A stretch of 64,000 bases of DNA, taken from the NCBI GenBank assembly GCA_019113745.1, contig DXGV01000059.1, positions 1-64,000 of the forward strand, read 5' to 3'. Shown here piece after piece: positions 26,092 to 33,364 of this stretch (the first letter of the stretch is position 1; the number at the start of each line of letters is the position of its first letter). The translations under genes and the position numbers were made by a program. The notes beneath the pieces were generated by a model, which worked only from the letters and a program-made list of their open reading frames with translations, ran no database searches and was not told where the DNA came from. Origin of the DNA: Candidatus Blautia intestinavium (GTDB lineage Bacteria > Bacillota > Clostridia > Lachnospirales > Lachnospiraceae).

Positions 26092-26101
26092 AAGGATATT
26101 G

Positions 26102-26132
26102 CGGCAGGTTCTATGAGAGCCTGCCGTGTTTT
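26102..26132 (+). terminator. Intrinsic terminator of the hydratase gene
   Basis: CGGCAGG at 26102-26108 pairs with CCTGCCG at 26120-26126, followed by TGTTTT. Confidence 0.75.
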
Positions 26133-26268
26133 AAAAGGCCGGAAATAAACCTATTTTAGAAATTTAACAAATTATCTAAAAATAATGTGAAATATAAAAT
26201 AAATAACAGATTAAAACGAAAATATAAATATAGTATAATAAAAATATTGAAAAAATAATAAAAAAGTG

Positions 26269-26297
26269 TTGACAAATAAAAAGCCCGGTGCTATTAT
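26269..26297 (+). promoter_or_regulatory. Consensus promoter with no coding gene downstream
   Basis: TTGACA at 26269-26274, exactly 17 bp, then TATTAT at 26292-26297, in a very AT-rich stretch. It is among the best promoters in the window, yet the next gene on this strand begins 1.1 kb later. The predicted transcript starts near 26304. Confidence 0.75.
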
Positions 26298-26303
26298 ATA
26301 CTC

Positions 26304-27080
26304 ATCAAAAGAAAACAAGAGAAATACAAAAGAAAATCATTCAATTCATAGTATATAAATGCTACATGAAAAGGATGAAATAAGTGGAAAGGCCAGGGTG
26401 AGTCCATTGGGAAAGTAGTATTACATCCATCAATATGAGGCAGTGATAGGAATCGGATTTCCTGCAAGAAAGACCTGATACATGGATAACTGTAAAGAAT
26501 AACTGAACAGTCATTTAGAAAAGAAGAAAATCTGAGAGAACCTGATCCGTTTCGTAATCTGAAAGCGAATTTCAAAAGAGATACATTTATCAGATGTCAA
26601 TCTGAAAAGCGTCATCAAAAGGAAAGAGCTGAAAGATATAAGTTTCGGTAAAAGAGCTTGAAGATACAACCTGGTGAACAGGACTTCAAAAAGAAATGGC
26701 CGATTTCAGAAAACGTATCATAGGTATATAGAATCGATTTCTCATATTGAATAACTATCACGAACCTGATACAAAGACCTTCAAAAATGTGTGAAGAAAC
26801 ATTTATTGAAGAAGTATTTTCACCGGGTGCTTCGTCAGGAAGAAGAGTTCCAGAGAAGTGGGAGGAAAAAGAAAATACTTTGAAATCCATATCTGAGAAT
26901 TGAAAAGTCATTGATTGACAAAACAGAAAGATCTACCAGAAAGGTATTTCCGGAATACCGCAGCGTAAGCGGTGAGAAAGAAGATATGAATTGAAGCTTT
27001 GCATTAGAGGAACATCTTCTTACAATAGATGTTAATAATAGAAATAGAAATTATAATCCGTAAATTATAATTTTAAATCT
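26304..27080 (+). ncRNA. Candidate large structured non-coding RNA
   Basis: The segment has stops in all plus frames and is strongly purine rich (GAAA/AAAG linkers). It contains many small hairpins: AGGAA/TTCCT at 26448-26463, CAGAT-gtca-ATCTG at 26591-26604, CTGAAA/TTTCGG at 26629-26648, GAAG...CCTG-gtgaa-CAGG-a-CTTC at 26660-26687, GGTATT/AATACC at 26943-26959, CCGC/GCGG at 26958-26972, AACATC/GATGTT at 27011-27033, and a 10-bp hairpin at 27048-27073 that may mark the end. The motif ACCTGATAC appears at about 26473 and 26764, with ACCTGATCC at 26540. Length and texture recall large bacterial RNAs such as ROOL, GOLLD or OLE, but I cannot assign a family. The 3' end is uncertain and could reach 27399. 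Confidence 0.5.
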
Positions 27081-27395
27081 ATAAACTTTCTAAATAAACC
27101 GAATGATACTTTATCATATCGTTTATGAGCAGGAAATAAAATAAGATATGTAAACATATAGCAATATATGATACAGAAAACTGAATAGAGAGAATTGGAA
27201 ATAGTATACAGGATGTATATAAGAAATCCAATTAAGAAACTGAAAACCAGAATAAAATAAGAGGACAACTAAAATTGAATAGTGAAGATTGTTAAGACGG
27301 TCATCATTTTTGAAGTATAGTAAAAAGTGATGGCCGTCGTTCTTGTCATAAACTCTCTTTTACGATATACTCTCCAGTAAAGAAAAGGAGAGTTT
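27081..27395 (+). other. AT-rich non-coding stretch with a terminator-like hairpin
   Basis: No gene was found. GACGGTCATCATTTTT starting at 27296 pairs with AAAAAGTGATGGCCGTC ending at 27338 (wobbles and one bulge), which could end the upstream transcript, although only a weak T-run (GTTCTTGT) follows. The rest is AT rich with frequent stops on both strands. Confidence 0.45.
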
Positions 27396-27399
27396 TTTT
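27369..27399 (+). terminator. Terminator-like hairpin enclosing the next gene's ribosome binding site
   Basis: ACTCTCC at 27369-27375 pairs with GGAGAGT at 27387-27393, followed by seven Ts. The right arm is also the AAAAGGAGAG site of the gene that starts at 27400. An upstream near-copy of the left arm (AACTCTCTTTT at 27351-27361) could pair with the same right arm, so two mutually exclusive folds are possible. Confidence 0.65.
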
Positions 27400-28113
27400 A
27401 TGTGGAAAACAGATATACGAAATACGATCCTGTACGAAGACCGGGAAATAATCGTGTGCCACAAGCCGGCGGGGCTGGCTGTCCAAAACGCGAGGATCGG
27501 GATGATGGACATGGAAAGTGCGCTGAAAAACTATCTGGCGGAAAAAAATCCAAAAGAAATGCCTTACCTTGGAATTATCAGCAGACTGGATCAGCCGGTG
27601 GAGGGGATTCTGGTATTCGCCAGGAGCGGAAGGAGCGCCGCTGAGCTGAACAGACAGATGGGGAAAAATGAAATAGAAAAAATCTATCTGGCAGTTTCCG
27701 ACAGAGAGCCTGCACAGAAAGAAGCGGAACTGGAGGACTATTTGAAAAAAGACGGCAGAAATAATACATCAGCAGTTACGCCGCCAGGGACAAAAGGCGC
27801 AAAAAAAGCCAGACTGACGTATCGTGCGCTGGAAACACTGCCGGATCAAAGGACAGACACAGGAATACGCTGTCTTATCCAGGTACGGCTGGATACGGGA
27901 AGGCATCACCAGATCCGGGTGCAGTTGTCCCATGCAGGAGTTCCTCTTCTGGGGGATAAGAAATATTATCCGCAGGACGGATCCGGCTTTTCTCTGGGCT
28001 TATGCGCCGTTAAGCTGGGATTCCGCCATCCGGCTTCCGGGAAAAAAATGGAGTTTCAGACAACGCCCAGAGGAAACGCTTTTGAAGGTTTTGACATAGA
28101 AAAAAACTGCTGA
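27400..28113 (+). CDS. RluA-family pseudouridine synthase
   Basis: A 237-residue enzyme that converts uridine to pseudouridine in rRNA or tRNA. The catalytic motif is ISRLDQPVEGILVFARS, with the catalytic Asp in RLDQ and a Gln-Pro where RLDxxTSG is more usual. Other family segments are YEDREIIVCHKPAGLAVQ, VRLDTGRHHQIRVQLSHAG and PLLGDKKYY. There is no S4 domain. The ATG follows a site inside a terminator-like hairpin, which suggests limited or regulated expression. The target position cannot be told. Confidence 0.85.
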   Translation: MWKTDIRNTILYEDREIIVCHKPAGLAVQNARIGMMDMESALKNYLAEKNPKEMPYLGIISRLDQPVEGILVFARSGRSAAELNRQMGKNEIEKIYLAVSDREPAQKEAELEDYLKKDGRNNTSAVTPPGTKGAKKARLTYRALETLPDQRTDTGIRCLIQVRLDTGRHHQIRVQLSHAGVPLLGDKKYYPQDGSGFSLGLCAVKLGFRHPASGKKMEFQTTPRGNAFEGFDIEKNC

Positions 28114-28260
28114 AAGTGAAAACCCTTTTTCTCTGTGAAATATCAACCTGAAAAAATGAAAAAACTATGAAATCTCTGGACGGAGATTAGAAAATGTGTA
28201 TAATGTAAAAAAAGAAGCACATTTGTATGAAATATATGTTAAGGAAAAGAGGAGAAGGCG

Positions 28261-29346
28261 ATGAAGAAAGCAGCAGTTGCTGTGGTTCTTCTGGCGGCAG
28301 TATGTCTTACGGCAGGAGGGCTTGTTAATGGCGGCTTTGGAACATTCGTTGCGGATGTGCAGGCAGAAGGCGGGACAGCAGAGGAAAATCCGGAAGAAGA
28401 AAGGGCTGCCCAAATTGATACGTCCATCCCGGTGCAGGCGGGCAGCAGGATTGCTGTAGTCAGTAAAAACGTATCCGGTGAATTCTGGGATCTGATCCGT
28501 CAGGGGATGGAAGACGCGGTAAAAGATATTAATACAGCCTATGAATTTGAGTCTGACGATAAGGTGACGATGACCTTTGAGGGACCGGACGATGAACTGA
28601 ATGTGGAAGAGCAGGTAAATACTCTGGATGCGGTTATTGCAGAGAATCCTACGGTGCTCTGTCTGTCAGCCAGCGATATGGATTCGCTTCAGGCGCAGCT
28701 TGAATCGGCGGCAGAGAACGGGATCCCGGTGATTGCTTTTGATTCCAACGTCAGTGAGAACCAGCTTGTCACTGCCTTTCGGGCTACAGATAATGAGTAT
28801 GTAGGAGAGATGGCCGGAGAAAAAATGGCGGAAGCACTGGGAGAAAAAGGAAAGGTACTTGTATTTTCGGCCCAGGAAAAGACAGAAAGCGCACAGAAGC
28901 GTGTCAGCGGTTTTAAACAGGCATTGTCCCAGTATCCGGAAATAGAGATTGCGGATATTATTTATATGGATCAGGTGGAGGACATGAAAGGCGCCATGGA
29001 GGAAGCGATGGAAACACATACAGATGCGGCAGGAGTTTTCTGCACCAACGCGGATACATCGGATCTGTATCTGGAATTGGACAGAGACGGAGAACAGCCT
29101 GTGTTCATCGGGGTGGACGGCACTACGAAACAGCAGGAGGCCCTGCGGAATGGGACAGAGCTGGGAATTGTTTCCCAGGATCCATATGATATGGGCTATC
29201 AGACCATCATGGCTGCGGCCCAGGTGACAGAGCCTGATGCAAAAGAAACGGAAAAACCGGAGAAAACACTCCTTCTGGAACCGGCGTGGATAGACGGATC
29301 CAATATAGACGATCCTCAGTACAGCAACTACATATATCACTCCTGA
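28261..29346 (+). CDS. Periplasmic-binding-protein-like sugar-binding protein (orphan)
   Basis: A 361-residue exported protein of the type I (RbsB-like) binding-protein fold. The signal segment covers residues 1-36; the cysteine in LLAAVCLTAGG is not a good lipobox because Val precedes it. The domain starts RIAVVSKNVSGEFWDLIRQG and includes IPVIAFDSNV, EYVGEMAGEKMAEALGEKGK and FIGVDGTTKQQEALRNG. No ATPase or permease gene is adjacent, so it may serve a remote transporter or a sensor. AATCTC/GAGATT at 28171-28188 near the TATAAT at 28199 could be an operator. Confidence 0.78.
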   Translation: MKKAAVAVVLLAAVCLTAGGLVNGGFGTFVADVQAEGGTAEENPEEERAAQIDTSIPVQAGSRIAVVSKNVSGEFWDLIRQGMEDAVKDINTAYEFESDDKVTMTFEGPDDELNVEEQVNTLDAVIAENPTVLCLSASDMDSLQAQLESAAENGIPVIAFDSNVSENQLVTAFRATDNEYVGEMAGEKMAEALGEKGKVLVFSAQEKTESAQKRVSGFKQALSQYPEIEIADIIYMDQVEDMKGAMEEAMETHTDAAGVFCTNADTSDLYLELDRDGEQPVFIGVDGTTKQQEALRNGTELGIVSQDPYDMGYQTIMAAAQVTEPDAKETEKPEKTLLLEPAWIDGSNIDDPQYSNYIYHS

Positions 29347-29351
29347 TTCAC

Positions 29352-29382
29352 ACGGCGAGGCCTGACGGCAGCGCCGTTTTTT
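29352..29382 (+). terminator. Intrinsic terminator
   Basis: ACGGCG at 29352-29357 pairs with CGCCGT at 29372-29377, followed by TTTTTC. Confidence 0.75.
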
Positions 29383-29383
29383 C

Positions 29384-29425
29384 TTCACAATTACAGGCGG
29401 GTGTGCTATAATTAGTAGGACTAAT
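29384..29425 (+). promoter_or_regulatory. Promoter and palindrome of the symporter operon
   Basis: TTCACA at 29384-29389, 17 bp and TATAAT at 29407-29412. ATTAGT-AGG-ACTAAT at 29411-29425 is a perfect palindrome overlapping the start point, a good position for a repressor. Confidence 0.6.
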
Positions 29426-29443
29426 TTTTAGGAGGGGAAATCA

Positions 29444-30916
29444 TTGAAAGAAAGAGAAAAGTTTGGTTCGAGACTTGGATTTATCCTTGTTTCGGCAGGC
29501 TGCGCCATCGGCCTGGGAAATGTGTGGAAATTTCCTTATATGACCGGACAGTATGGCGGCGCGGCCTTTGTGCTGATCTATCTGGTATTCCTTGTGGTTA
29601 TGGGACTGCCGATCCTGGTCAGCGAGTTTGCGGTTGGCCGCGCCAGCCGTAAGAGTGCGGCAAGGGCTATGGATATGCTGGAGCCGGCAGGGGCGAATTT
29701 CCATAAATACAAATGGATGGGTATAATCGGCAATTATATGCTGATGATGTTCTACACCATGGTGGCCGGGTGGATGATGTATTACTGTTATGTTATGGCG
29801 GCAGGAAAGCTTGACGGGGCTGATTCCGAACAGGTAACACAGTATTTTACAGATTTTCAGCAGTCTTCCGGGACAATGACGGTATGGATGATCGTTGCCG
29901 TTCTGCTGTCCTTCGGAATCTGTTCGCTGGGACTCCAGAAGGGTGTGGAGAGGATCACAAAAGTTATGATGCTCTGTCTTCTGGCGCTGATCGTAATTCT
30001 GGCGGTTCATTCTCTGACACTGGACGGCGCAATGGAGGGCGTGAAGTTCTATCTTGTACCAAATTTTGACAATATGAAAAAAGCCGGAATCGGCAATGTG
30101 GTGTTCGGAGCTATGTCTCAGTCGTTCTTTACGCTGAGCATTGGTATCGGAGCAATGGAAATTTTCGGAAGTTACATGGAAAAAGACAGAAGTCTTGCAG
30201 GGGAAAGTATTCATATCCTGATTCTTGACACCTTTGTGGCATTGATGGCCGGCATGATTATTATTCCTGCCTGTTTTTCCTTCGGAGTAGAGCCGGGAGC
30301 AGGTCCAAGCCTGATCTTTATCACTCTTCCCAATGTATTTAACCAGATGATGGGAGGCAGAATCTGGGGAGCGCTGTTTTTCCTGTTTATGTCCTTTGCG
30401 GCGCTGTCCACAGTAATCGCGGTATTTGAAAATATTCTGGCTTTTGCGATGGAACTGTGGGGCTGGGAAAGAAAAAAAGCAGTTATTGTAAACATCCTGC
30501 TGGTAATTGTCCTTTCTCTGCCGGCGGTGCTGGGATTCGGCCCCTGGGCGGGAGTTCAGATCCTGGGCGAAGGAACGACCATTATGGATCTGGAGGATTT
30601 CATTGTCTCCAATAATATCCTTCCCCTTGGTTCCGTGATCTTTGTCCTTTTCTGTGCGTCAAAGAAGGGCTGGGGATGGAAGAACTTTATCAAAGAGGCG
30701 AATACCGGAGAGGGAGCAAAATTTCCGGCAGGTATCAGGCTGTATATGCTGTGGGTGATCCCGGTGATCGTAGCGATTATCTATCTGAAGGGATATTACG
30801 ATATGTTCCGTCCAAAGGGAATGACGTATTTTATCCCGTGGATGATCGTGGGAATCATAATGCTGCTGCTTACAGGCTGGATTGCATTAGGACATTCAAA
30901 AAAGAAAAAAAGATAG
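29444..30916 (+). CDS. Sodium-dependent transporter, NSS family
   Basis: A 490-residue secondary transporter with about 11-12 membrane segments. The N-terminus GFILVSAGCAIGLGNVWKFP and YMTGQYGGAAFVLIYL is the family signature, contributing sodium and substrate sites (as in LeuT/MhsT). Related bacterial proteins carry amino acids. The start is TTG at 29444, six bases after AGGAGGGG. It is followed 12 bp later by an aminotransferase gene, so import of an amino acid and its transamination are probably linked. Confidence 0.88.
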   Translation: MKEREKFGSRLGFILVSAGCAIGLGNVWKFPYMTGQYGGAAFVLIYLVFLVVMGLPILVSEFAVGRASRKSAARAMDMLEPAGANFHKYKWMGIIGNYMLMMFYTMVAGWMMYYCYVMAAGKLDGADSEQVTQYFTDFQQSSGTMTVWMIVAVLLSFGICSLGLQKGVERITKVMMLCLLALIVILAVHSLTLDGAMEGVKFYLVPNFDNMKKAGIGNVVFGAMSQSFFTLSIGIGAMEIFGSYMEKDRSLAGESIHILILDTFVALMAGMIIIPACFSFGVEPGAGPSLIFITLPNVFNQMMGGRIWGALFFLFMSFAALSTVIAVFENILAFAMELWGWERKKAVIVNILLVIVLSLPAVLGFGPWAGVQILGEGTTIMDLEDFIVSNNILPLGSVIFVLFCASKKGWGWKNFIKEANTGEGAKFPAGIRLYMLWVIPVIVAIIYLKGYYDMFRPKGMTYFIPWMIVGIIMLLLTGWIALGHSKKKKR

Positions 30917-30928
30917 GAGCATGAGATT

Positions 30929-32119
30929 ATGATAGCAGAAAAGATGAAACCATTTGTACAGAATAACTCGGCAATCCGTATGATGTTTGAGGAAGGCAAT
31001 CGTTTAAGACAGAAATACGGCGCCGATAAGGTTTATGATTTCAGTCTGGGAAATCCCAGCGTCCCGGCTCCGGACTGTGTGCGGGAGGCGATCATAGATC
31101 TTGTAAACACAGAAGATCCTGTAGTACTTCACGGCTATATGAGCAACGCGGGATTTGAGGACGTCCGCGAGACTATCGCCCAGTCGCTGAACCGCCGCTT
31201 TGGAACCGCCTTTTCTGCGAAAAATCTGATCATGACAGTAGGGGCGGCAAGCGGACTCAATGTGATTCTGAAAACGATTCTGAATCCAGGAGAAGAGGTG
31301 ATCGTATTTGCGCCGTATTTTCTGGAATACGGAGCTTATGTACGCAATTACGACGGCTGCCTTGTGGAAATCTCTCCTGATACAGAAACCTTTCAGCCTA
31401 ATCTGAAAGAACTGGAGGAAAAAATCACCGCCAGAACAAGGGCGGTAATTGTAAACACGCCTCACAATCCAACGGGCGTGGTATATTCTGAAGAAACGAT
31501 CAAAGCTCTTGCAGCGGTTCTGGAAAAAAAGCAGAAGGAATTTCAGAATGTGATTTATCTGATTTCCGACGAGCCTTACCGGGAACTTGCCTATGACGGA
31601 GCGAAGGTTCCATGGCTGACAAAATATTACAAAAATACAGTTGTAGGATACTCCTACAGTAAGTCTCTGTCTCTTCCGGGAGAGCGTATCGGATACCTGG
31701 TGATTCCCGACGAGCTGGAGGACAGCGAAACAGTCATTACCGCCGCTACCATTGCCAACCGTGTACTTGGAAGCGTCAACGCTCCGTCGCTTATGCAGAA
31801 GGTCATTCAGAGATGCGTGGACGCAGAGGTGGATGTGGCCGCTTACGACAGGAACCGTCTGGCGCTGTACAACGGGCTGAAAGAATGTGGTTTCCAGTGC
31901 ATCAAACCGGAAGGAGCCTTTTACCTTTTTGTAAAATCTCCGGTTCCTGATGAAAAAGAGTTCTGCGAGGCTGGAAAGAAATATAATATTCTCATGGTTC
32001 CGGGAAGTTCCTTTGCCTGCCCGGGTTATGTGAGACTTGCATACTGCGTTTCCCATGAGACGATTGTTAATTCTCTGCCGGAATTTCGTAAGCTTGCGGA
32101 AGAATACGGACTGAAGTAG
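30929..32119 (+). CDS. Pyridoxal-phosphate aminotransferase (class I/II)
   Basis: A 396-residue fold-type I aminotransferase. Key elements: VYDFSLGNPSVPAP near the N-terminus, VGAASGLNVILKTI for phosphate binding, NTPHNPTGVVYSEE (Asn contact), ISDEPYRELAYDG (Asp and Tyr), YSYSKSLSLPGERIGYL (PLP lysine) and VRLAYC (substrate carboxylate Arg). It is likely aspartate/aromatic-like, but the substrate is not fixed. The ATG follows ATAGGAGCATG. It forms an operon with the sodium symporter. Confidence 0.87.
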   Translation: MIAEKMKPFVQNNSAIRMMFEEGNRLRQKYGADKVYDFSLGNPSVPAPDCVREAIIDLVNTEDPVVLHGYMSNAGFEDVRETIAQSLNRRFGTAFSAKNLIMTVGAASGLNVILKTILNPGEEVIVFAPYFLEYGAYVRNYDGCLVEISPDTETFQPNLKELEEKITARTRAVIVNTPHNPTGVVYSEETIKALAAVLEKKQKEFQNVIYLISDEPYRELAYDGAKVPWLTKYYKNTVVGYSYSKSLSLPGERIGYLVIPDELEDSETVITAATIANRVLGSVNAPSLMQKVIQRCVDAEVDVAAYDRNRLALYNGLKECGFQCIKPEGAFYLFVKSPVPDEKEFCEAGKKYNILMVPGSSFACPGYVRLAYCVSHETIVNSLPEFRKLAEEYGLK

Positions 32120-32169
32120 CAGCATGCCTCTGTACTCCGGTGAGGAATCAAGAGCTTTAAAATGGATAC

Positions 32170-32230
32170 GGGCGCGCTCTTACGCATGGATGTTTCATCC
32201 GGAATATCCCTGCGTCAGAGCGCGCCTTTT
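32170..32230 (+). terminator. Long terminator hairpin after the aminotransferase gene
   Basis: GGCGCGCTCTTACGCA from 32171 pairs with TGCGTCAGAGCGCGCC ending at 32226, then TTTTCT. A second hairpin (GGATG...CATCC) fills the loop. The structure is much larger than a normal terminator. Confidence 0.75.
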
Positions 32231-32300
32231 CTATCGCCTTTTTGCAGAAAGGCCCAAATGGTATTTAAAATGAAATTTTCTCTTTAAAGATTGTTCTCCT

Positions 32301-32996
32301 TTAGATTTTGTCGATCTTTTTCCGTATCTTCAGCATTTTCTGGTCAAGGCTGCTGATGACGGCGGCGCACTGCTGGAGTTCCTCATCTATCAACTGGGCT
32401 TCTTTTCTTCCCCGCTTATACCGGAGCTGGTGATCCAGGCTGGCCCAGTAGTCCATGGCGGCGGTGCGGAGCTGCAGTTCGATCTTTATCCACTGTGTTT
32501 CGTTCTGAAAGGCGATGGCTACTTCCAGTATCAGATGAAGACTCTGGTAGCCGGATTTTTTTGGTTCCCGGATATAATCTTTCTTTTTGATGATCCGGAT
32601 ATCTTTTTGCTTCTCCAAAAGGTCGGCCACATGGTAAATGTCGTCTACATAGGCGCAGACTGCCCGTACTCCGATCAGATCGTTTATCTTTTCCAAAGCG
32701 ACGTGGAAATCAAAATCCAGTCCCTTCTTTTCCAGTTTTTTACACACACTTTCATATTCCTTCAGCCGTCCGGTTTTATGCTGGATCACATTTCGTCCGG
32801 CCTTCATGAGCAGAATCGTATTGATGATGTCAAGCTTTGTCAAAAGCAGGCTGATGGCGCAATTTCCTTTCATGCTGAACTCGCTGTCTACCAGCAGGTT
32901 TTTTAATTGTTCTTTCTTTTTCAACTTTAAATTTTCATCCTCGATTCTTCGGTATATAAATCTCTGATTGTTTGTGACTGCCATATAACTGTTCAT
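32301..32996 (-). CDS. Small alarmone synthetase, RelA/SpoT nucleotidyltransferase family
   Basis: A 231-residue protein with only the (p)ppGpp synthetase domain. Motifs: INDLIGVRAVCAYVDDIYHV, the PKKSGYQSLHLILEV substrate loop, and IELQLRTAAMDYWASLDHQL followed by RYKRG. The hydrolase and regulatory domains of long RSH enzymes are absent, as in RelP/RelQ. It makes ppGpp/pppGpp from ATP and GDP/GTP in stress. The ATG follows AAGGAG. It is monocistronic and converges on the aminotransferase gene. Confidence 0.87.
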   Translation of the reverse strand: MNSYMAVTNNQRFIYRRIEDENLKLKKKEQLKNLLVDSEFSMKGNCAISLLLTKLDIINTILLMKAGRNVIQHKTGRLKEYESVCKKLEKKGLDFDFHVALEKINDLIGVRAVCAYVDDIYHVADLLEKQKDIRIIKKKDYIREPKKSGYQSLHLILEVAIAFQNETQWIKIELQLRTAAMDYWASLDHQLRYKRGRKEAQLIDEELQQCAAVISSLDQKMLKIRKKIDKI

Positions 32997-33275
32997 TACT
33001 ATACGCTCCTTATAATAAATAAAAAGAAAGATTATGTAAGATTTTGGATAAATCCACAGAATTTTCCAGTGGCCTATCCATTATCATATGCGGGCAGGAG
33101 AGAAAATATGAATGATATTTCATGGCAGCAGGAAAAAGGGACATTTAAGAGAAAGAAGCTGTGGAAGCAATTTTAAGCGAAGATTTTTTGAGGATCATAT
33201 CACGAAATGGTCAATATGACGAAAAAATAATGGATATAAAAGTGTGTTTTGGCAATAATTTTTACAAAGTATATA

Positions 33276-33349
33276 TTGACAAATAATTAACAATCTAATA
33301 TAATGACATCATAAAGATTGATAAAAATTTAACGTTAATGATTTAACAA
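33276..33349 (+). promoter_or_regulatory. adhE promoter with two Rex-like operators
   Basis: TTGACA (33276-33281), 17 bp, TATAAT (33299-33304) is a consensus promoter. TTGACAAATAATTAACAA at 33276-33293 overlaps the -35 and matches the Rex pattern TTGTTAAnnnnTTAACAA except for two bases. A second site, GTTAATGATTTAACAA at 33334-33349, keeps GTTAA-n4-TTAACAA. Rex is the NADH/NAD sensor that represses alcohol dehydrogenase genes in clostridia, so derepression at high NADH is the natural reading. Confidence 0.7.
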
Positions 33350-33364
33350 AAAGGAGGATTCCCA

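Noticed and set aside
26294-26911. Two minus-strand frames of about 95 codons within the gene-free region
   Set aside because: They are Phe/Ser/Leu/Cys rich, the reverse complement of a purine-rich strand, with no ribosome binding sites. The plus-strand RNA reading explains the region better.
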